From: Alphaproteobacteria bacterium
GTDB taxonomy: Bacteria; Pseudomonadota; Alphaproteobacteria; Rickettsiales; RI-342
Assembly (NCBI GenBank): GCA_020851915.1
Contig: JADZBT010000104.1
Coordinates: 1 to 15,670 of the forward strand
DNA: 15,670 bases
Direction: 5' to 3'
Numbering within the stretch: position 1 is the first letter of the stretch; each line of letters begins with the position of its first letter. Shown here in pieces: positions 12,962 through 15,670 of the stretch. The position numbers and the translations under genes are program-made. Below the pieces are notes generated by a model, which saw only the letters and a list, made by a program, of their open reading frames with translations, was not told the DNA's origin and made no database searches.

Positions 12962-14893
12962 TTACGGACGCGTATCGATGCGCGCCATGTGTTTTTTCCA
13001 GCCCGCCGCATGTGCGAAGAAGGAGATGGTTTCGCGGAGCAGCGCCGGATTGATATTCTGCGTGCTCACGCGTTCGCCGCCCCGGTATTCGGTGTGCGCC
13101 TTGCCCGGCTTGAGGATGACCAGCGTATCGTTGGCGATGAAGCCAAGCTTCTGGTAGTTGGAGATAAATGCGTGTGCCTGCTCATCCGGATCCTCCAGCA
13201 CGTTCTCGCCGTAGAAGCGGCTGATATAGGTGAAATCCAGCAATCCCAGCAGAATGGGCGCTACGTCGATCTGGCTGGTAAGGCTTGCCACTTCTCGCGG
13301 TGCAATGAAGGACGGTGCGTAGATGAACAGTGGGATGTGATATTTGCTCACGTCCAGCTCATTCTTACCTGCGCTACCCGCAGTGTGGTCGGCGATGAAC
13401 AGGAATACCGTGTCGTCGAACCAGGGTTGCTTCCGCGCATCTTCCAGAAATTTTCCTACCGCGTAATCGGCATATCTCACTCCGGCGCTGCGACCACCGC
13501 CCTCGGCCGGTATATCGCCGCGCCCCGCCGGAAAGGTGTAGGGCCGGTGGTTGGAAGTCGTCATCACCAGATGCATGAAGGGCCGGTGAGCGGCGTGGGA
13601 GCGATTGCCCTCGGCGATGACCTTGCGGAAGAGATCCTCATCGCAAAGGCCCCACGCGTTGGCGAACGTGGTTTCGTCGGCGCTGAAGTTTGCACGGTCG
13701 ACGATGTCGAAGCCGTTATTGCCGAAAAAATAATTCATGTTGTCGAAATATCCGTAGCCGCCGTAGATGAACTTCGTGTCGTAACCGCGATCCCTGAACA
13801 CGAAGCCGATGGAGGCCAGATTCTCATTGCCCGGACGCTTGACGATCGACTGGCCGGGGGAGGGCGGAATGGAAAGCGCGATTGCCTCAAGCCCGCGTAC
13901 GGTGCGCGTACCGGTGGCGTAGAGGTCACTGAAGAACAGCGATTGTTTTGCCAGTGCATCGAGGTGGGGGGTGAGTGCGTCGTGGTTGCCGAAGCGTTCC
14001 ATATATTCGGCGCTCATGCTTTCCATGACCACCAGCACCACGTTCTTGTGCTTCTCGGGGCCGTTTCCGGGGACGAATCGGGTGATGTCGTCCGGGTCAT
14101 TGGAAACAAAACGCTGCCCCATTTCTTCTTCCTCCAGAAGTTCCCGGATCGCGGGCAGGGGCTCGCTATCGTAAGCGGTAAGATAGAATTTCGCATAGTT
14201 CAGCTCGTTGTTCCTGAACGCGGAGAACAGGCTGTAGACCCCGTTCTGGGTGATCTCGTTGAGGTAGCTGTTGGTGCTCACTTCAGAACGGCTGAGATCG
14301 AGCGTAGCGAACAGCGCCACCGGGATCAGCAGGTAGAGCGCGCCATGGCTTGCGCGGGTGGAGAATCCCGCCACCGGTGATGCCGCGTCCGGTAGCAGCA
14401 TGCGGCGAACGTAGTAGAAGATGCCCAGCGTGATCGCGGTGACGGCGAGCAGCAGGCCGACCACGGAATAGGATTCCCAGATATTGGCCAGCACCTCATG
14501 CGTATAGACGAGATAATCCACCGCGATGAAATTGAAGCGCACGCTGAACTCATCCCAGAATATCCATTCCGCCAGTACGTCGAACAGCAGCGCATAAATC
14601 AGCGCAAGGTGACAGGCGGCAGTAAGCGCGGCGTCCGTTTTGCCCAGATGCCACCGGCGGGGCAACAGCACGAGGTAGAGCACATATGGCAGCATGAGAA
14701 AGGAAAAAGCGGTGACATCGAAGGCAATTCCCATGACGAACATCTGTATCCAGGCCTCTGGATCGAAGGCGATATTCGCTGATTCGCGCATCAGGAACGC
14801 CAGTCGTAGCAACAGCTGTAGCGCGAAAAAAATCACTGCGGATGCGCTCAGACGTTTCAGCAGGTAGTGGTTATGCGCGATGACAGGCCGCAT
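12962..14893 (-). CDS. LtaS/OpgB-family phosphoglycerol transferase (sulfatase-fold membrane protein)
   Basis: A 643-residue inner-membrane enzyme of the LTA synthase/MdoB family. About five hydrophobic segments fill residues 15-200, followed by an extracytoplasmic alkaline-phosphatase/sulfatase domain from ~283. Metal and catalytic residues are visible: Glu291 in VVMESMS, Thr331 in GTRTVRGLE (the LtaS nucleophile position), His449 in TTSNHRPY and Asp502-His503 in ADHTAG. In this family the enzyme transfers glycerol phosphate from phosphatidylglycerol to a glycan or glycolipid and leaves diacylglycerol; in a Gram-negative cell the acceptor may be a periplasmic glucan. Acceptor and donor are inferred. 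Start: ATG 14893 has AAGGA 7 bases upstream and begins MRPVIAHNHY; the frame is open further upstream but overlaps the kinase gene without similarity. The gene is 14 bp downstream of the lipid kinase-like gene and is probably co-transcribed with it. Confidence 0.9.
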   Translation of the reverse strand: MRPVIAHNHYLLKRLSASAVIFFALQLLLRLAFLMRESANIAFDPEAWIQMFVMGIAFDVTAFSFLMLPYVLYLVLLPRRWHLGKTDAALTAACHLALIYALLFDVLAEWIFWDEFSVRFNFIAVDYLVYTHEVLANIWESYSVVGLLLAVTAITLGIFYYVRRMLLPDAASPVAGFSTRASHGALYLLIPVALFATLDLSRSEVSTNSYLNEITQNGVYSLFSAFRNNELNYAKFYLTAYDSEPLPAIRELLEEEEMGQRFVSNDPDDITRFVPGNGPEKHKNVVLVVMESMSAEYMERFGNHDALTPHLDALAKQSLFFSDLYATGTRTVRGLEAIALSIPPSPGQSIVKRPGNENLASIGFVFRDRGYDTKFIYGGYGYFDNMNYFFGNNGFDIVDRANFSADETTFANAWGLCDEDLFRKVIAEGNRSHAAHRPFMHLVMTTSNHRPYTFPAGRGDIPAEGGGRSAGVRYADYAVGKFLEDARKQPWFDDTVFLFIADHTAGSAGKNELDVSKYHIPLFIYAPSFIAPREVASLTSQIDVAPILLGLLDFTYISRFYGENVLEDPDEQAHAFISNYQKLGFIANDTLVILKPGKAHTEYRGGERVSTQNINPALLRETISFFAHAAGWKKHMARIDTRP

Positions 14894-14907
14894 GGCGGAG
14901 TCCTTCC

Positions 14908-15513
14908 CTAAAACAGCATCATGGTGAATCCGGCAACCAGCGGGACGAGGAGGTTGTCGTCGAGCCGGATATGCCGGGCGTAGAGTTCCGCGACCAGTGC
15001 GGTCATGACCGCCGCGCCCGCGCGGATATAGGAGGCGTTGTCGAAATCCGCCAGCAGGCCGATGATCGCCACCGTCGCCAGCCCGGAGGCAGCGAAGGCG
15101 AGGCTGCCTTCCAGCGTCTTCCCGGCGAGCATGCGGCGTCCCCAGCGACGGCCCACCAGCGAGGCGCAGGCATCGCCCACCAGCATGATGGAAAGCGCGG
15201 TGACCGCCACCCAGTGCGGGAACAGCAATGTGCACAGGAATGCCGCCAGCACTACGTACGTGGCGCCGGTGAAGGATTTACCCGTGCCGCCGTTCTCGTG
15301 GGGACGCAACAGTTTCCCGACATAGCGTTGGTACAGCTCGGCGCAGAGCGGCACGCGATGGCGCAACCATTCCCCACTGAGCATCAGCAGGACGAGCAGG
15401 GTAAAGAAGGTGAGCGAGAACGCGCGGGACTGCGTTGCTATCAGCAGCGGCATCCACAGCGAGCTCAGATGAATGAGCTTGCGCTGTATCTCGTGGGCGT
15501 AGCTGATGGACAA
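14908..15513 (-). CDS. CTP-dependent lipid kinase-like membrane protein (SEC59/DGK1/VTE5 family)
   Basis: A 201-residue polytopic inner-membrane protein of the diacylglycerol/polyprenol kinase family, whose characterised eukaryotic members use CTP to phosphorylate dolichol, phytol or diacylglycerol. Motifs in order: EIQRKLIHLSS (8-18), GTGKSFTGATYVV (76-88), MLVGDACASLVGRRWG (110-125), GKTLEGSLAF (131-140) and LDDNLLVPL (184-192). Several hydrophobic helices lie between them. The start is TTG 15513, which has a perfect GGAGG (15519-15523) five bases upstream. Longer starts up to 15621 would overlap the divergent acetyltransferase gene and add a tail without family similarity. It directly precedes the phosphoglycerol transferase gene, which hints that its substrate is the diacylglycerol that enzyme releases; polyprenol is the main alternative. 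Confidence 0.85.
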   Translation of the reverse strand: MSISYAHEIQRKLIHLSSLWMPLLIATQSRAFSLTFFTLLVLLMLSGEWLRHRVPLCAELYQRYVGKLLRPHENGGTGKSFTGATYVVLAAFLCTLLFPHWVAVTALSIMLVGDACASLVGRRWGRRMLAGKTLEGSLAFAASGLATVAIIGLLADFDNASYIRAGAAVMTALVAELYARHIRLDDNLLVPLVAGFTMMLF

Positions 15514-15518
15514 CGATT

Positions 15519-15523
15519 CCTCC
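15519..15523 (-). promoter_or_regulatory. Ribosome binding site that selects a TTG start for the lipid kinase
   Basis: GGAGG five bases before TTG 15513 on the minus strand. No upstream ATG in the frame has a comparable site, so the rare TTG start is preferred. Confidence 0.7.
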
Positions 15524-15567
15524 GCATGGAGCGACTCCGGATGAGGTGTGATAGCATAATTGCACGC

Positions 15568-15583
15568 GGGGGGGGATTTTTTT
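15568..15583. repeat. Adjacent homopolymer runs (G8 then T7) in a divergent intergenic region
   Basis: Eight G at 15568-15575, one A, then seven T at 15577-15583, all in the 94 bp between the divergent lipid kinase and GNAT starts. Such tracts are prone to slipped-strand length change and could alter promoter spacing on either side. Confidence 0.6.
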
Positions 15584-15607
15584 GTGGGAATTGCGTATAA
15601 GGGGTGC

Positions 15608-15670
15608 ATGAGCATCGCCATCACACATGCTGCGCCGGACGATCTGCATGCGCTCGCCGACCTTGCGCGC
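15608..15670 (+). CDS. GNAT-type N-acetyltransferase, first 21 codons only
   Basis: The frame opens MSIAITHAAPDDLHALADLA and runs off the window. The pattern (short first strand, then APDDLxALADLAR helix) is typical of the N-terminus of GCN5-related N-acetyltransferases, which transfer acetyl from acetyl-CoA to an amine; the substrate is unknown. AAGGGG a few bases before ATG 15608 supports the start, and TATAAG overlaps the same stretch. With only 21 residues the family call is tentative. It is divergent from the lipid kinase-like gene. Confidence 0.5.
   Translation, partial: MSIAITHAAPDDLHALADLAR

Noticed and set aside
12839..14380. Open frame of 513 codons on the plus strand opposite the phosphoglycerol transferase
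   Set aside because: No domain signatures are visible, and the minus strand carries the full set of LtaS-type catalytic residues.
14894..15235. N-terminal extension of the phosphoglycerol transferase frame
   Set aside because: These 114 codons overlap the lipid kinase gene in another frame and are Gly/Arg/His-rich without similarity to the family. ATG 14893 has a proper ribosome binding site and starts just before the first membrane helix.
15514..15621. Longer ATG starts for the lipid kinase (15609, 15615, 15621)
   Set aside because: They lack a ribosome binding site, add an N-terminus without family similarity and overlap the divergent acetyltransferase start; TTG 15513 has GGAGG at ideal spacing.
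1..15670. tRNA, rRNA, CRISPR array, transposase or phage genes
   Set aside because: No cloverleaf-like segment, regularly spaced repeats, terminal inverted repeats flanking a transposase, or phage-type proteins were seen on either strand.

Overview
The window reads as chromosomal DNA from an alphaproteobacterium of moderately high GC. The lineage call rests on a class I (archaeal-type) lysyl-tRNA synthetase, a NagD-like HAD hydrolase of a kind I associate with alphaproteobacteria, and a perfect CtrA-type full site (TTAA-N7-TTAAC) upstream of pilus-type genes. I cannot place it to genus. Coding density is high: no gene-free stretch exceeds about 240 bp, and three convergent gene pairs end within 1-9 bp of each other. 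I see no tRNA, rRNA, CRISPR array, insertion sequence or phage gene.

Region 1 (1-6168, minus strand) is a surface/secretion block. Reading leftwards it has two TadE-like pseudopilin-type proteins, a 1012-residue TadG-like protein, a 326-residue TadG-like paralogue, and the start of a group 4 glycosyltransferase cut by the window edge. The two TadG-like proteins share their first ~245 residues and their last ~72, but the long one carries ~695 extra residues in between, including an 11-cysteine cluster. Two perfect hairpins separate the paralogues; one looks like a terminator. No ATPase, platform, secretin or pilin gene lies in the window. The operon is divergent from lysS across a 237 bp region holding the CtrA-type palindrome.

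Region 2 (6406-11273) has lysS, a small unrecognised CxxC protein, and a 799-residue protein that is recognisably a P1B-type (heavy-metal) P-type ATPase with altered catalytic motifs: DKTGT has become DVNGP and TGDN has become SGSA, while TGE, a PC motif and GDxxND remain. Its divergent upstream region carries a Fur-box-like palindrome and a Pho-box-like direct repeat. A single-domain cyclic-nucleotide-binding protein follows on the opposite strand.

Region 3 (11357-15670) has the NagD-like HAD hydrolase (plus strand). Facing it is a minus-strand group: a CTP-dependent lipid kinase-like protein (SEC59/DGK1/VTE5 family), an LtaS/OpgB-type phosphoglycerol transferase and a TlpA/ResA-like thioredoxin. 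The first two are 14 bp apart and suggest a diacylglycerol production and recycling pair. The first 21 codons of a probable GNAT acetyltransferase run off the right end.

The best candidates for something undescribed are the expanded TadG-like protein with its short paralogue, the motif-altered P-type ATPase under possible iron/phosphate control, and the lipid kinase-phosphoglycerol transferase pair.
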